64,000 nt of DNA, from contig OX421494.1 in the NCBI GenBank assembly GCA_949126835.1, positions 24,520,696-24,584,695 on the forward strand, in the 5' to 3' direction. A model generated the notes under the pieces. That model ran no database searches. It was given only the letters and a program-made list of their open reading frames with translations, and was not told the DNA's origin. The DNA comes from Anisus vortex (Eukaryota; Mollusca; Gastropoda; Planorbidae). Shown one piece after another: positions 34,910-47,350 of the stretch (positions are counted from its first letter, which is position 1; each line of letters starts with the position of its first letter). The translations under genes and the position numbers were made by a program.

Positions 34910-36746
34910 GCCAATCTAGCTACCTCTATACCACTCCCCCCCCCTCTTTATATTCCCCTCACTCTTCCTCTTCTATCATTTTACCTCTCTGACCTTCCCC
35001 CTCCCTTGTTCTGTTCTCCTCTTTCTCGCTCTTCTCTCATTCTACCTCTATTTCTCCCCCTGTAATTCTCTTCGACGCTCTCTTCTCATCCCCCTGCCCT
35101 CTCTCCCCCCCACCCCCTTCTCGCTCAACAATAGGCCTACCGCTTGGCTTTCCATAACTTGCAGTTTTTTTACTCTATGGTCGTTTAACCTTGACCTCCG
35201 TTAGAAAAAAAATAATTCTAAATGCACTATAAAAGCTTTTAGTTTCTAAAAGTACCCGGTTTCATGAAGAGAAATATAATTTCTTAAAAAGTCGAAACGG
35301 TCCACTAACGTTCAACATAAACAACGAAACCATACACAGCCCCAGCGTGGAAATAGTAGCCAATCAAAAATCAGAGATAGGGCAGAGGCTTTGATGACGT
35401 CACATATGAATGAGAGAAAAACTTCCATTGATAAAAGCTACAAGGTTGTTTTTTTTCTCCCCTCTTTGATAAGACGGCACGCGACATACTTCATAGTAAA
35501 AAAGAAATATTCTTTTCATTGATTTAAAAAAAAAAAAAAGAAACTCTGGCAAATCGTTGTGTTTATATTTCCACATGAGTGGTTTTATGATAAGACATTT
35601 TCAACGGATGTTAGTTGGCATGTTTCGTAAAGAAGTAAAGAGATTTTTATTTGAGTTAGACGTGGTCAATGGGTTTCGCCTTTTTACTTCTGTGTTAAAC
35701 GTTCGACTTTATCCGGCCTATGAAATATTTCATTTAATTTTTGAATTGTGTTTCCTCTGAAAGAATAGTGTAGAACATTTTTTTTTAAAGTTGTTCTATT
35801 ATGTAAGGACTTGTCAACTGCATTAAAATATTGATTTTTTTGTGGAAAACACTCTTAGAGCGGACTAGGTGTAAATGACAGGGTATTCCTTCCTCATTGA
35901 CTGTCACCACCATACCTGAAAAATAAATCAACATATGATAGAAAACAAAAGTATCTGTCTGATGGGAAGGGTTGAGGAGGGGGGGTTGCTAAATTAATTT
36001 TTAAGAACAACTTCTGTACACACTTCTACCATTTGTTTTTTGTTATTTTGGCAATAGTTCATGTCAATGGGTTCTCGCAAAGTTGCCTTAAAGAATTTGT
36101 GTGTCGAAAAGTAATACACCATGACATCTGTGTTGTCATTGCTGATGTGACATGCCCAAATGATGATATGACAATGATGTCACAAGGACCCAGCCAGTCC
36201 CCCGGTAGTTTAAATCGTTTGAGATTCTCTGAAGTAAGGCCTGGGACAGTCTATTCGTGATCAGATGCGGTGAAAAGTTGAGTAGAATAATCTTCCAAGA
36301 TCTGTTACGTTGTTATTTAAATATTGACACTTTACGCCTCAGTCATTACCAAGGCCACCCAAGTCTTACAACACTATTTATATAAAGTGTATAGAAATAT
36401 TATATTATAACACTGCCCTATAAAGAACAAGCAGAAATTGTTGTGAAAGTAAACTGAAACTGCAAATCACCTCCCCTTTTATTACATTCGCCTACATTTT
36501 GTATCTGCGTGTTCTCATTTTAATGTCATTATCAATGCAAAGAAAGGGACATAACTGGACTGGGATCCCGACATAAACGAGAAAACAAAGCGTTTGTAGT
36601 AGCGGCCATTTCTTGTACGATGCCAATATATTTAACATACAGAGATATACCGTATTCAAAAATTCAAGACTGAAATGAAACCACCGATACACGTAGGACT
36701 TAATAATCTTGTAGAAGGGACGTTTGTAACATACAAGATAATAATA
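34910..36746. other. Non-coding DNA
   Basis: CT-rich until 35120, then AT-rich. TAGGCCTA at 35132-35139. A CCAAT box plus CRE pair is listed separately. Confidence 0.4.
35360..35408 (+). promoter_or_regulatory. CCAAT box and perfect CRE palindrome
   Basis: CCAATCA at 35360-35366 and TGACGTCA at 35395-35402, the latter overlapping CACATATG with an E-box CATATG. The spacing of about 35 bases is like that in cAMP-responsive promoters, but no transcript start or gene is visible nearby. Confidence 0.3.
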
Positions 36747-37131
36747 CAGGGTTCTCACACAGTCTGGAAAGTCTGGAATTTAAAAAAAAAAACAAATCAA
36801 GGCCTGGACAACCTTGAACATTGGCATTTTAGCCTGGAAAAATAGCCTGTCAGCCTGGAAATTTATCTAAATCTATATTTATATCTAAATTTATTATAAA
36901 AATTTAGGTCAGACAAAAAACGCCAATCCCATTTTTATACGCCATAAATGCCCACTGACCGAGCCTAAGATTAATACCTCATTCACGCAATATTTAGGTC
37001 ACTTAGGGGGAGGAGGCGTGTGACCATTTTCCAAAAAACGTGGCCCAGCAGGCAGGAATTTGGTTCTAATAGCCTTGAAATAGTCTGGAAACAGCCTTGA
37101 ATTTTGTTTGAGAAAAAATGTGAGAACCCTG
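36747..37131. mobile_element. 385-bp hAT-like MITE
   Basis: Ends CAGGGTTCTCACA and TGTGAGAACCCTG are a perfect 13-bp inverted repeat apart from the next bases. ATAATA occurs on both flanks, but an exact 8-bp duplication cannot be placed because the left flank is itself repetitive. The left interior has repeats of GCCTGGAAA and the right of GTCTGGAAACAGCCTTGAA. Confidence 0.75.
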
Positions 37132-37493
37132 ATAATAGGCAGATATAGAGTACATTGCGGTATAGACAGATGATGGTGGGTGATATACGTTGCTGTCTCA
37201 GAAACCTGAAAGTGTAAAATAGAACTTGCCGTAAAGAGTTATGAATCTTTGTTTGAAAGACTTGGTTGGGATGAGGCTATATCAAATTTCAGACGTTCAT
37301 GGCATGCTTTTGTTCCGTTTATTTATTTTTTTACTCAACAACAAGAATATATTTTTACATTTACACAATAAACAAAGCTTAAAATTAAAAAAACAACAAC
37401 ATGTGTAGGCCTATCCTTCCCACATTCCCACACATTCCCACACATTCCCACACATTCAATGGTCTCTATTTTTCTGTAGTCTACACTCTACAC
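37132..37493. other. Non-coding spacer
   Basis: Includes four copies of CACATTCCCA at about 37420-37458 and TAGGCCTA at 37406-37413. Confidence 0.4.
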
Positions 37494-37651
37494 CAGGAGT
37501 GTGCAACATGTTTCTGCTTTGAGCCGCATATGAAATTTTGTACAACCAGACGGGCCACAGTCTGAAAATTTATGTGCATTATCAATGCAACGGCTCTTCG
37601 GGAGCCACACAAGGCTGGGCGGGCCGTTTTATGGCCCGCGGGCCGCCTCTA
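37494..37651. mobile_element. 158-bp hAT-like MITE with perfect target duplication
   Basis: Starts CAGGAGTGTGCAACATG and ends GGGCCGCCTCTA. CTCTACAC occurs exactly on both sides (37486-37493 and 37652-37659), an 8-bp duplication as expected for hAT. The interior has GGGCCACA and GCGGGCC motifs shared with copies at 42007-42191 and 49196-49390. Confidence 0.75.
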
Positions 37652-37954
37652 CTCTACACCGTCTCATATAACTTTTTACACACACAGGGAGAAGCGTGTA
37701 GTAGTATCATATTGATATACTGTGTTGTTTAATCCTGCTTTAGTCTATTTATTCAAGTCCTGTATCCGAAGTTGAACAAAAGAAAAGTATGTTGCGTCTG
37801 ACCCTTGAACCTCTCTCTACATGTGTTGTTTGGGTAACTTGGTACTCCCTGTGTGTGACATTTCCCCCATAGCCCCCCTCCCCACATTGGGTTATTGTAC
37901 ACCTGAGAATATCTGCTTATAGAACATATTGCACCTCTCTCATTTCTTCCACCA

Positions 37955-37955
37955 C

Positions 37956-38012
<57 letters not shown>
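37955..38012. repeat. (TC)n microsatellite
   Basis: TC dinucleotide run with two interruptions. Confidence 0.9.
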
Positions 38013-38014
<2 letters not shown>

Positions 38015-38149
38015 TCTCTCTCTGAATGTGTTGTTTACTGGACGTGCTTATGGATCTATTTTCCTTTTTTTTTAACGGGCCACTAGGGAAATTTCCTACC
38101 AGCTTTATGAATGCTGAAGTGAACGTTTTTTAAATGAACAAATGAGCCT

Positions 38150-38428
<279 letters not shown>

Positions 38429-39960
38429 TCTCTGATCCCAAATTCTATCTTCTCTGAGTATAAATTAAATGCTTTATTGTCATCAGCACATTAAACATTG
38501 TTGTCAACCTGTTGTTATTCTTGTGTATGTCTTTAGACACGTTTGACTTTATTTATTCAATGTTCATCCCTGGTTCAACCAACAAAATCTAGGTCACAGA
38601 GATGAAAGAAAACATGGGGAAAAACGTAAATAAAATAAAACTGAAAACCTCCACATACCAGAGTTAAATAACAATAACATGTCCTGGGAATTCCCATTTT
38701 TTTCTTTAAATACTTCAAAAACATTGGAAATATCCCAACGCTAGCCGCGGATTTATCATTTATATTATAATTTATATCTGAAAATAAATAATTAAGACAC
38801 ACTTTTTAAAATACTGCTTAACGTACACTATCAATAACAATGACATGGTGTGCATTTTGTATTAGATATATCGGTTGATAAAAGCAATATGATCAATGTA
38901 AGGCTTATCTTTTGTTCTCCCCCTCTCTTTCTTTCACCTATTTTGCTATTCTCTCTATGTAGATGCCACCCTCCTCCTTTCGTCTATCTCACAATATCAA
39001 TCTCTTCTCTCTCTATCTCTCTCTCATTGCTCTCTGTCGGTATCTTTTACATCGCCTATTGTATCTTTTCTCTCTCGTCTTTTGTTTCTATCTCTAGATA
39101 TCTGTAAGCCTATATCTTATCTCTTATCTCTTTCACCATCTCCTCTCTATTTCTGTCTTTTTTCTTTTCTTTTCAACTTCTTTCATACAGCCCTATCTTT
39201 CTCTCCATCCCTACCCCTCTCTCTGTCAGACACGTGACACATACCTGTGACAAGAAGACTACAACTACACAGGTGTCACAAAAAGACCGATGTCCAGGGC
39301 TGAATCTTAGGGATTTGGGAAAAAGAGATGGAGAGAGGGATGGAGAGAGAGGGATGGAGAGAGAGATGGATGCAGGGAAGTGGTACGGGGAGGTGGTAGA
39401 GGGAGGTGGAATGATGAGGGGGGGGGTGGGAGATGGAGGTAATGGTGGAAACTAATGGAGAGGAAAGGACAAATGGCTGGTCGTACCAAGATGTTATAAG
39501 CTGGGATAATCTCGTGCAATGTTTTTTCCTTTCACATCCTGTAGCTGTGTTGAGTGTGTGTCAGAAATAACCTTCCTATTTACAGCTCTCTGTGTATTAG
39601 ATGTGCATGAAAAGAAGGGACTTCTATTTACATCTTGTTGTGCATTATTTGTGCGTTAGAGAATTTAAAAAATAACACATCATTACCGGTGTATATAGCT
39701 TTCTGTGGATTAGAGGCGCGTTAGAAAACAAACATCTTCCTATATATTACTTTATTCTTCATAGGCTGATGTGTGGGAATACATTTTCGTAGTTTTTTCT
39801 AATTTCACTAATACTGATTTTGGTAGTTTAATTTATTTCTCTTAGTATTGAATTTATTTACAATATGTGGATATTTCTTTAAGCAGATCGACTGATTTGG
39901 CCATTTGTGTGTGTGTGTGTTGTACTTTCAATATGCCAGATGGGGCCTTTGTGTCTTCAA
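38429..39960. other. Non-coding DNA
   Basis: CT-rich at about 38920-39230, GA/GGATGG-rich at 39325-39460, GT run at 39906-39920. No gene. Confidence 0.4.
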
Positions 39961-39961
39961 G

Positions 39962-40245
39962 TCGGCACGGTGGCCGAACGGCAGCGCGTTTGGCCCGCGT
40001 ACCTAAGGTCCTGGGTTCGAATCCCGGTGAAGGCTAGGATTTGTACCCGAATATGGAGGGTGTCCCTGAGTCCCGTGTCTTAGGGTGTCCCTGAGTTTAC
40101 CCAAATATAATGGGTACCTGACCCTAGTTGGGGTGAAGTAAAGGCGGCTGTGCATAGTGCTTGCCACACAATCACCTAGTATGCCGTGACCACAGAAATC
40201 AATGAACGCTACTTCACGCTGGTCCGACGGGATACTTTACGTATT
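39962..40245 (+). mobile_element. tRNA-derived SINE, family A, near full length
   Basis: The head reads GGTGGCCGAACGGCAGCGCG (A box) and GGTTCGAATCCCGGTGAAGG (consensus B box GGTTCGAATCC), so internal pol III promoters appear intact. The body shares GTCCCTGAGT, ACCC.A, ATGGGTAC, TAGTTGGGGT.AAGTAAAGGC, CCACACAATC, CTAGTATGCCGTGACCACAG and GACGGGAT with 53490-53765. The copy has a local GGGTGTCCCTGAGT duplication near 40060-40095. Not a tRNA gene: the head continues into a body and no 3' acceptor arm pairs with the 5' end. Confidence 0.85.
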
Positions 40246-41841
40246 TTTTTTTACTACATAGGCCATTAGTGAACTTACTATACTGAGTCAAACTTAATTA
40301 TAAACCTTACTGATATTTTAAAATGTGTCTTTTATTTAAACAGAATCATTAACTTCCGCCCGTAGATGACCTTTTTACACTTACATCAAATCTATCCTCC
40401 ACATAATTTCGCAGAAATATGGAAAGTCCAATGAACAAATGAAAAAAATGGAGTGAAAGAAGAGAAAAATAACAACAGATAACCATTTATGGATTTTTAA
40501 AAACTTAACACAAGACATCATTCCAACAAACACTAAAAAATGTTGACAATACCCGTGATTTTTCCGGATTTCTTTATGAGATTATTCATTTGTTGTTGGT
40601 GAAAACATATTAAATTTCTATGTGCATTCGAAGACTGTATGACACTATCATACTCATTGAGCATTAGCGGCAAGGAATTCATTGTTTCGATGGTCAAGAG
40701 TGGATTCTGGGAGTGAAAGCTTGTGGAGAAATTTGTTCAATTTGTTTTCCTTTAATTCATATATCTTTGTGTTATACAACAAACAAGGGGGGGATAATCT
40801 TTTTGCCGTTTGCGAAAGTCCACTTACCCTTAGGAGTGATTTACCATCGGATTAAAGCAACATTTCTTCAGGTCTGGACTAACTTCCCATCATGCTCCTG
40901 ACGACACCTATGTACACGCCGGTAAGTGCTTGCCTTTTACCTAAATATGTCTCGCTCTCTCTCTTTTTTACATACCATTCATTGATAGTTTTTTCCCCTT
41001 ATATATTCTTCTTTTTTTTTAAAATTCAAGTTGTCGAACTTTGAAGTGGAAGGCGTCACATTGAGTAAATTATCTGCTAATTTGTGGAGTATCTGGGACA
41101 TGGGGGTGAATGTGTGTGTGGGAAGAGGGTTTGTGGTGTCTTAGTGGGCCACACATAGATGTGCATATCTGGATGTAGACTTTATACTACTCAGTGGTGG
41201 TGGTACCTTGTGTTGAAAACTTATCAATATCTTTAAATCTTTAAAAATCTTTTAAATTACATATTATATTTATTATATAGTACATTGTTTGGTCGAATCG
41301 GTGATGTCTGGTGATAAAAAGAAGTAATGAGAACATTGTGGCTCGAATGGTGAGGTGCTCCAAATTGAGCTTTAATGACTTTCTTTATGCAAGCAAAGTG
41401 GGGAAACTTTACTATAACAAAAATGTCTCAATACCTACGTAGCACCTATTGAGCTCCATAATTCTTCTATAGATGATTCTACGTGTGTATGTGTGAGTAA
41501 AGGGGGGGGGGGTCCATATCCTGTTGTTAAATAAAGTAAATGTTCAAATAATACGAGAAATGGATGGGGAAAAAAAGAACACGTTTTTAAATTGTGCAAA
41601 TTCTAAGCAGCACAGGTTGGTTAGAGGCTCAGTACGGTTAGGTCACTTAAGTTCCTATTTCCGGAGATGCCTACATAGCAGTGTAGTACATATACCGATT
41701 TCGGTCTAAACACACACCAAATTCTTGTACATTGCATTAAACTGCCTGCTAGTAGGTTTATTGTAGCAAAGTGTTGGCAGGCATAGAATAGAAAATTTGC
41801 AAACCACCAAATGACCTGTTCAATGTACACATTTAAATACA
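40246..41841. other. AT-rich non-coding DNA
   Basis: No element recognised. A ten-base G run lies near 41503. Short frames (40713-40901, 41524-41709) lack coding character. Confidence 0.4.
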
Positions 41842-41922
41842 TTAACCCTTACAGTCCCGGGCGCGTATATAGCGGAACTGAAGGCAGCATAGATAGAAGT
41901 AGGTCGGTACAGGAAGGGTTAA
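41842..41922. mobile_element. 73-bp piggyBac-like micro-MITE
   Basis: TTAA at 41842-41845 and 41919-41922 flank a 73-base segment that begins CCCTTACAGT and ends ACAGGAAGGG. The terminal ten bases pair at eight positions and start CCCTT, the piggyBac-type arrangement of TTAA plus CCC. The middle contains CGGGCGCG and is GC-rich. The short match and common TTAA make this tentative. Confidence 0.5.
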
Positions 41923-41964
41923 GAACAGTTAAACATTATTCAGCTATCTAAAGTGTTGCTCTAA

Positions 41965-41996
41965 CCCAGTGGGCACAACGTGGTGTGCCCGCTGGG
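41965..41996. repeat. 32-base hairpin
   Basis: CCCAGTGGGCAC pairs with GTGCCCGCTGGG at 11 of 12 positions around an 8-base loop. It begins C-CAG and ends CTG-G like hAT ends, but no target duplication is seen; it may be the end of the degenerate hAT relic that follows. Confidence 0.6.
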
Positions 41997-42006
41997 AAAC
42001 TAGGAC

Positions 42007-42191
42007 TGTCCAACATCTTTGTCATCGGATCCTTTAAGGAATTTGAAACAGCAAGATGGGTCCCACGTTATGAAAAAAATGTAGTACACATTATTAATTC
42101 AAGGAAAAAAATAAATAAATAAAAAACTGCCGTTAGGGGCTTGGTGGGCCAAGTGGTAAATCGCGGGCCGCCTGAGTTCACGACCCTGCTA
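42007..42191. mobile_element. Degenerate hAT-like MITE
   Basis: ACTGTCCAACATCTTTG at the left and GCGGGCCGCCTGAGTTCACG at the right match the layout of the copies at 37494 and 49196 (GTGCAACAT at left; TGGTGGGCC and GGCCGC at right). Ends are too eroded to place a target duplication. Confidence 0.45.
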
Positions 42192-42369
42192 TAAGCACTA
42201 TGTTCATTAACTTCCTACAGTGTGTTAGTCTAGCAATAAGGCTTTTGAATTGCAATCCCGTTTTTTTTCAGTTCTTAAACCCCACTGTCTACGGACCGAG
42301 AAAAAAAAAAGATATTCGCGTTTGTTTGTCCACTTGACTGGTCATTTTGATCTCGTGGTAACCTAAATG

Positions 42370-42675
42370 TCAAAAGTGATTTAAATGCATCCCCGGTCAG
42401 TTTGTCACGAAAACACCGCGAGCTACCTGTCATTGCGTCATATAAGAACCGCAGCACAGGTCATCGTGCCACAGGAACTCCTAGCGTCATCTATTGTCTC
42501 CTGGTCATTGTGTGCCGATTCAGTGGGTCAAGTGTCCGAAAAAAGCCCGCTCACTCTCCTCCTGCCTTTCTCGTTACGACTGTCAGGCCATCGTTGTTCA
42601 AGCCGTCACACTGGAGGGGGAGGGGAAGGCGTCTGAAAATATCATCCGCCACCTAGGCGCCTGTCCCCGCTTTTA
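42370..42675 (+). other. GC-richer block open in three plus-strand frames
   Basis: Three overlapping frames (42385-42636, 42402-42656, 42494-42676) stay open through a 250-base patch of higher GC. No domain, splice consensus or ribosome-start context favours one. It could be an exon, an unannotated transcript segment or a repeat. Confidence 0.2.
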
Positions 42676-44014
42676 AACGTGGGCGTCGCCCACATAACTA
42701 ATATTAGACCATCGCCCCTCCTTGCCCATTTCCATTCCCTCCAACTCAAGCCCCTGGTTGCTACAATCCAATGAACCAGTCCAAACATAGAGTTCAATAT
42801 TTGAGGTTGGATTGTTAGTTTAAATCAAACCGTTTAGTGTTTTTTTTTTCATGTGTGCAAGTTTTTTTTTTTCCAGTCCATATTGAACTTAATGACTTAT
42901 TCAGTTATACACCAGTAACTTGCTACATCCACTCCTGTACCTTCATGAGAACTTCACAGCCTACCAGGCCACCCCCTTCCCCCTTCTCTCTCACCCGCCC
43001 AAAAAAAAAACCGATCGCACATATAAACGCGGAGATAATAAATATAAATGATATACTTTTAGTTATACATGTTTCTATATAATTTATTCAAGATCCATAG
43101 AAAGAAAATAGATAAATAAACAAATAGCACACAATATTGGTTTAATATGGTCCAATATTAAAAACTTGGCCTAATGTTCGATTAATATTGGGCCAATATA
43201 GTGTTCAATTTTTTTGCGCCACAAGCATAACGGCACTAACCATGGCACTCAATGTGCCACCGACGATGACAATAAATATGTTTATGGCGTAAGCAACAGT
43301 TAATATTTTAACCACAATACTTTTAAACAAATTGAATCTTGAACCGTTGCGTATTATGTGTCAGTTAAGTTCTGATCTTACACCTTCATAAAGTCAGACG
43401 TAAATAGAAAAGCGTATAGACCCTATGATCTGGGGATCACAGAGAAAATATTTATTTAGTAAGATGAAATCATTCATACATACAATAACCATCCAAACAG
43501 AAATCTTCGAGTGTTAAAGTTTCTATTTAAACGTTATTCTAGAGTTCATATTCCTACGGATTAGTGTTTTGTTGACACAGGTACAAAAGTCTGCGAGTTT
43601 TATTTCACGTTTCAGCCATACAGCGAGAGCAGATGAGATCAAACATTGTCGTAGTTCAAGGGTTCTCAATACTGGATGAATCTACCCTTACACGTATCGA
43701 CAGTTTCTATGACTCCTGTTGTATTTATACCATTAGGGGGAGGGGGGGGGGGCAAAACAAGAGATAAAATAGAACAGCTATTTCGTTCTGAAAGGCAGGC
43801 GTGTAATTCATTAAGCTGAGACTGGCACTTTGACTAATTATGTTTGTGTATGTATGTCTCTGTGTGTGTGTGTGTGTGTGTTATACCAGCCATGGTAAAG
43901 AACCTTCAACTTCAGTGTAGGTATTGGACACATTTCCAGCCTGCGGGTGAAAGTAAACACACAGTTTATAGGTATCAAATACACACGTTACGACAAAGCC
44001 ACCCCGGTTCCTAT
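42676..44014. other. Non-coding DNA
   Basis: A patch at 43132-43202 has repeated AATATTGG/CCAATATT motifs in both orientations, resembling a palindromic MITE remnant. A G run lies at 43740-43751 and a GT run at 43861-43880. Confidence 0.4.
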
Positions 44015-44026
44015 GTTGACGTCAAC
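44015..44026. promoter_or_regulatory. 12-base CRE-type palindrome
   Basis: GTTGACGTCAAC, a perfect palindrome around TGACGTCA, lies close to GTAACG. Only a consensus match. Confidence 0.2.
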
Positions 44027-46083
44027 GTAACGCCACCTATCGGGTAAAACAGCGACTCCCAAGTTGTCGACAGAGCCCTTCAATGGTGAATTATTGGAAA
44101 CAAAGTTTTTCGTATACATTCTTTATATACCATTTTTTCGCGTTTTTGCTTTTCTGTCAAAAACATAAGAATTTTCAACAAAACTATTTCCTGCATTATT
44201 TCTTCTTATTGACCTACTTCCCGTTATCACATAGAGCTGAAATTTGGGCACATAGACTCGTTGCCGAAGACAACAGCTTCTAGACTCTTATATAATAATT
44301 TCATCTCTAACGTCATCCCCAACCACCTAAAATCAGCCCCCCCCTCTTTTTTTTTTTAATAGCTACATCGCCTTTTTAACAAGGAAAACAAACTTCCGAT
44401 CATCCTATTGAGTTGGATCTTTGACACTAAAAACTTTCTCTTTCGAGCTAAACTGAACGAATTTTGACGTGGATTATTTGTAACTCGCAAAATAAAAAAA
44501 AAACACTAGGAATTTCTTTATTTTATTCAAACTAGTAAACTAGTTTAAGAAGGCTCATAATTATCTATACCACATAAGAATTTCTACATTTATGGGATTA
44601 TTCCAACATCGACTGGACATAACTGAAAGTGACCACCAGGCTGAGCAAGGATAAGATCTCCCCAACTTGTCGGCACTCATGGCTAGATAGATGTGAATCA
44701 AATAATGGAATGTTTACGTTCAACTGTCCGGGCGGGGGGGGGGGGGGGGGCGTCTCTCTACATCTGATTATATGGGATTAGTTTGAAGGAACTTAATTTC
44801 CTCCGCGGAGGGTTTTTACTGGCTGTTCGGGTTTTGTGTGTGCCTCTGTCTGACACGGTAGAATAGGTTTTACCGGTTCTACTTAATGTTAGTACCGTTG
44901 GATTTTCTCGCTTGGTCTTCGCATTACTGTAGACTCTAAAATTATGTCAAATTGACGGTAAAAGTTTTCATAGCATATGTTGTTGAGCTCAAAATGATTC
45001 TGATTTTTTTTAGTAAAAAGCCAACATCTGTCATTATTTCTCTGTGTATTATTCTATTCTATAGAGTACTGCTAATTTGTTATACTTATATAGGCCTACA
45101 TACGGGCTGGAAAAGTTATTAAAAAAAACTACTTTTTTCCCAGACTAAAGTTGTTGAAAGTTCGTGAATTTACAATATAATGGACTTAGCATGTGGATAA
45201 TATTAATGAAAACTAAAATGATGGTATCTATTTCGTTACTAAGGACTCCTTAACATCTATCAGTCGCTCCCCCTCCCCGCTTTTTATTATTAAAAAAAAC
45301 AACAACTCTGTTTCCATGAGTACTGAAACAAAGTCAGCAAAAAGGATGTTAAATTTGGACTACCTATATAAACGACCGATTCACTTACACTTATATAATT
45401 ATTCAATTGTTTTGGAAAAGTTTGGTAATTTTAGAAGGATTTTAGAATACGAACCGTTCTTGATATGTTTAGTCCAGGTTCGCATTCATCTCCTATTCAT
45501 TGTAATTCACTTATCAGCTCTTTATATTTTAATTTTTTTTTTCAAATCGGTAAGGTTCTTGTAAGTAGCTCACTTGATGTTGTTGTTTTTTTTACTGGGC
45601 CTTTGTCGGCCACACAATCTCATTGTATAGTAAAGGCGTCTACGTCTGATTTCGAACTATATACTTGCAGTATATTTGGACCAAAGGAAAACGTTTACTC
45701 TCAAAGCTCCTTGGAATAGGTATCTAACTAAAAAAACGATGAATTAAAACTTTTTCTATTTTGCATACTCGTTTACCATTATGTTAAATAAATAATGAAA
45801 CAATAGTAATAAACAATTAGTGTAAGGAAGATAATAACTATATAATGCTAGGGAGACGACACACTATTATGGAGATAAGCAATTGTTTTATAATTAATTT
45901 CCTTATTGCTTTATTACTGGTCTAAATAGACAGTCCTATTAGATGTGGTCTTCCGACTACCAGCCCTGGGGATTACAGTAAACCTTGGCGACCATAGCCC
46001 ATAATTATTTCAAGAGGGTGTGTCCTGTAAACATTCCAGCTTTGACTGAAACCCCCACGTATTTTGTTAATCATGGCTTAGGC
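44027..46083. other. Non-coding DNA
   Basis: A 17-base G run at 44734-44750, TAGGCCTA at 45091-45098, and short stop-free frames without coding character. Confidence 0.4.
45594..45630 (+). mobile_element. Possible small SINE family-A fragment
   Basis: CTGGGCCTTTGTCGGCCACA then CAATCTC resembles CTGGGCATTGTGCTGGCCAC then ACAATCTC in the copy at 53490. The match is short (about 30 bases). Confidence 0.3.
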
Positions 46084-46713
46084 CAATGGCTCTCAAAATA
46101 TAACCGTGGCCGTGGCCCACCTTGAAACCCACAGGGGTACACGAAGCCCACATTAAATAGACACGCTTTCACTATCCCCGCTGTACCGCTGTACTACTGG
46201 AGACTGTTAGTAGCAGCCTACAGCCCACAGTACTATGTACAGATCAGAGCTTTAACAAAATGCTAATCATTTATCGATGCTGCTACGAGGGTGGCTTTCT
46301 GATTTGTTTGCATAAAACAAATGATTGTTTAGTCACGGAGCGCCATGGTCTTTTATTTGGTACTCGTCAACATGGGCGCCGTAGACTTTCTCTTTGGGAG
46401 GGGCGGGAATATCTATTTTTCTTCTAGAAATTAGTTAGATATCTTCCCCCCCCCCCCTTGAATCTAACTTTTATTATATTTGGTAAAATAAAAATACAAT
46501 TGTAGGGGGTGGGGTGAAAGAGCAAACTCTTCTGATGGCTACTCTTACTCCGTTGCCAGTATGTGGAAACTTTAAAAGCTGAAAACATGGCAAGTAAACA
46601 TAGTAAAGATATTTTTGGATGCGCCGACTATCATACGTCAGCATTTAGTTAGAATATGCCCCATTTTGTGACAAGGGAAGAGTTCAACGAGCCAATATCT
46701 TTGAGAACCACTG
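46084..46713. mobile_element. 630-bp hAT (Charlie-like) non-autonomous element
   Basis: CAATGGCTCTCAAAATA at the left and TATCTTTGAGAACCACTG at the right form an imperfect inverted repeat of the CAGNGGTTCTCAAA type known from Charlie-like hAT elements. No open transposase frame. The 8-bp duplication is not clear. Confidence 0.65.
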
Positions 46714-47265
46714 CCAATGACAAAACGTGTGAACACACTTGCCGACCGGCATAAATAGTTAGCCCTGTGTTGGAGTCTACACACGGGTTGTGTAGCTGGT
46801 TTTTAGATATATATATATATAAAAATATATATAACGTCAACTGTTATACACGTAAGTGCTCGAGTCTCCGTGATACCGTTTTCACATTACCACCATGACC
46901 TCTGACCTGACCCTGTCCAGCCTGACTCGTTGATTAATGGCCCTCGACTTAAGTATCGCTGTAAGTGTAAATGAACAAAGTAGGTCTACTAGATGGAGAA
47001 AATAAAAGTCAGCCTTAGTTAATGGGAACTGAAGTAATACTCTCTAGGTTACACTTAAGTTGTACAAAGTTTCACTAGTTGGAATAAATTGAATGAATAA
47101 TACATTGATTAATAAACAATTATTTTTAATTGACCATTGCTTATATTCACACTTGATCAGCACCAAAGCCATATTGTATATTATTTTATTTGACTTTTTT
47201 TTATCTTCTAATTTTTTCTTTTTACTGGGCCACGAAATCAATGGATCTCAGACTTGTGTTCCCGC
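46714..47265. other. Non-coding spacer
   Basis: No gene or element recognised. Confidence 0.4.
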
Positions 47266-47284
47266 CTATTGTCGAAAAAAATCC

Positions 47285-47350
47285 AGAACTGGAGGGTCAC
47301 CCTGAGACTTGAGTCCACCCGGCTTTGATGAGTACCTGACATTGTTGTAA
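47285..47350 (+). mobile_element. SINE family-A fragment
   Basis: ACTGGAGGGTCACCCTGAGA then CTTGAGTCCACCCGGCTTTGATGAGTACCTGAC follows the order in the full copy (GGAGGGCGTCCGTGAGTCTA, then CCCAGCTCTGATGGGTAC). Only the body is present, with no tRNA head. Confidence 0.55.

Noticed and set aside
36180..36310. Another family-B SINE copy (AATAATCTTCCAAGATC)
   Set aside because: Only about 15 bases agree and no A or B box is visible.
39962..40036. Genuine tRNA gene
   Set aside because: The A and B boxes are good, but the segment is the head of a 280-bp SINE with another copy at 53490, and no acceptor stem closes it.
42275..42457. Minus-strand 60-codon frame
   Set aside because: No domain, no splice context, and overlaps the better plus-strand frames, themselves weak.
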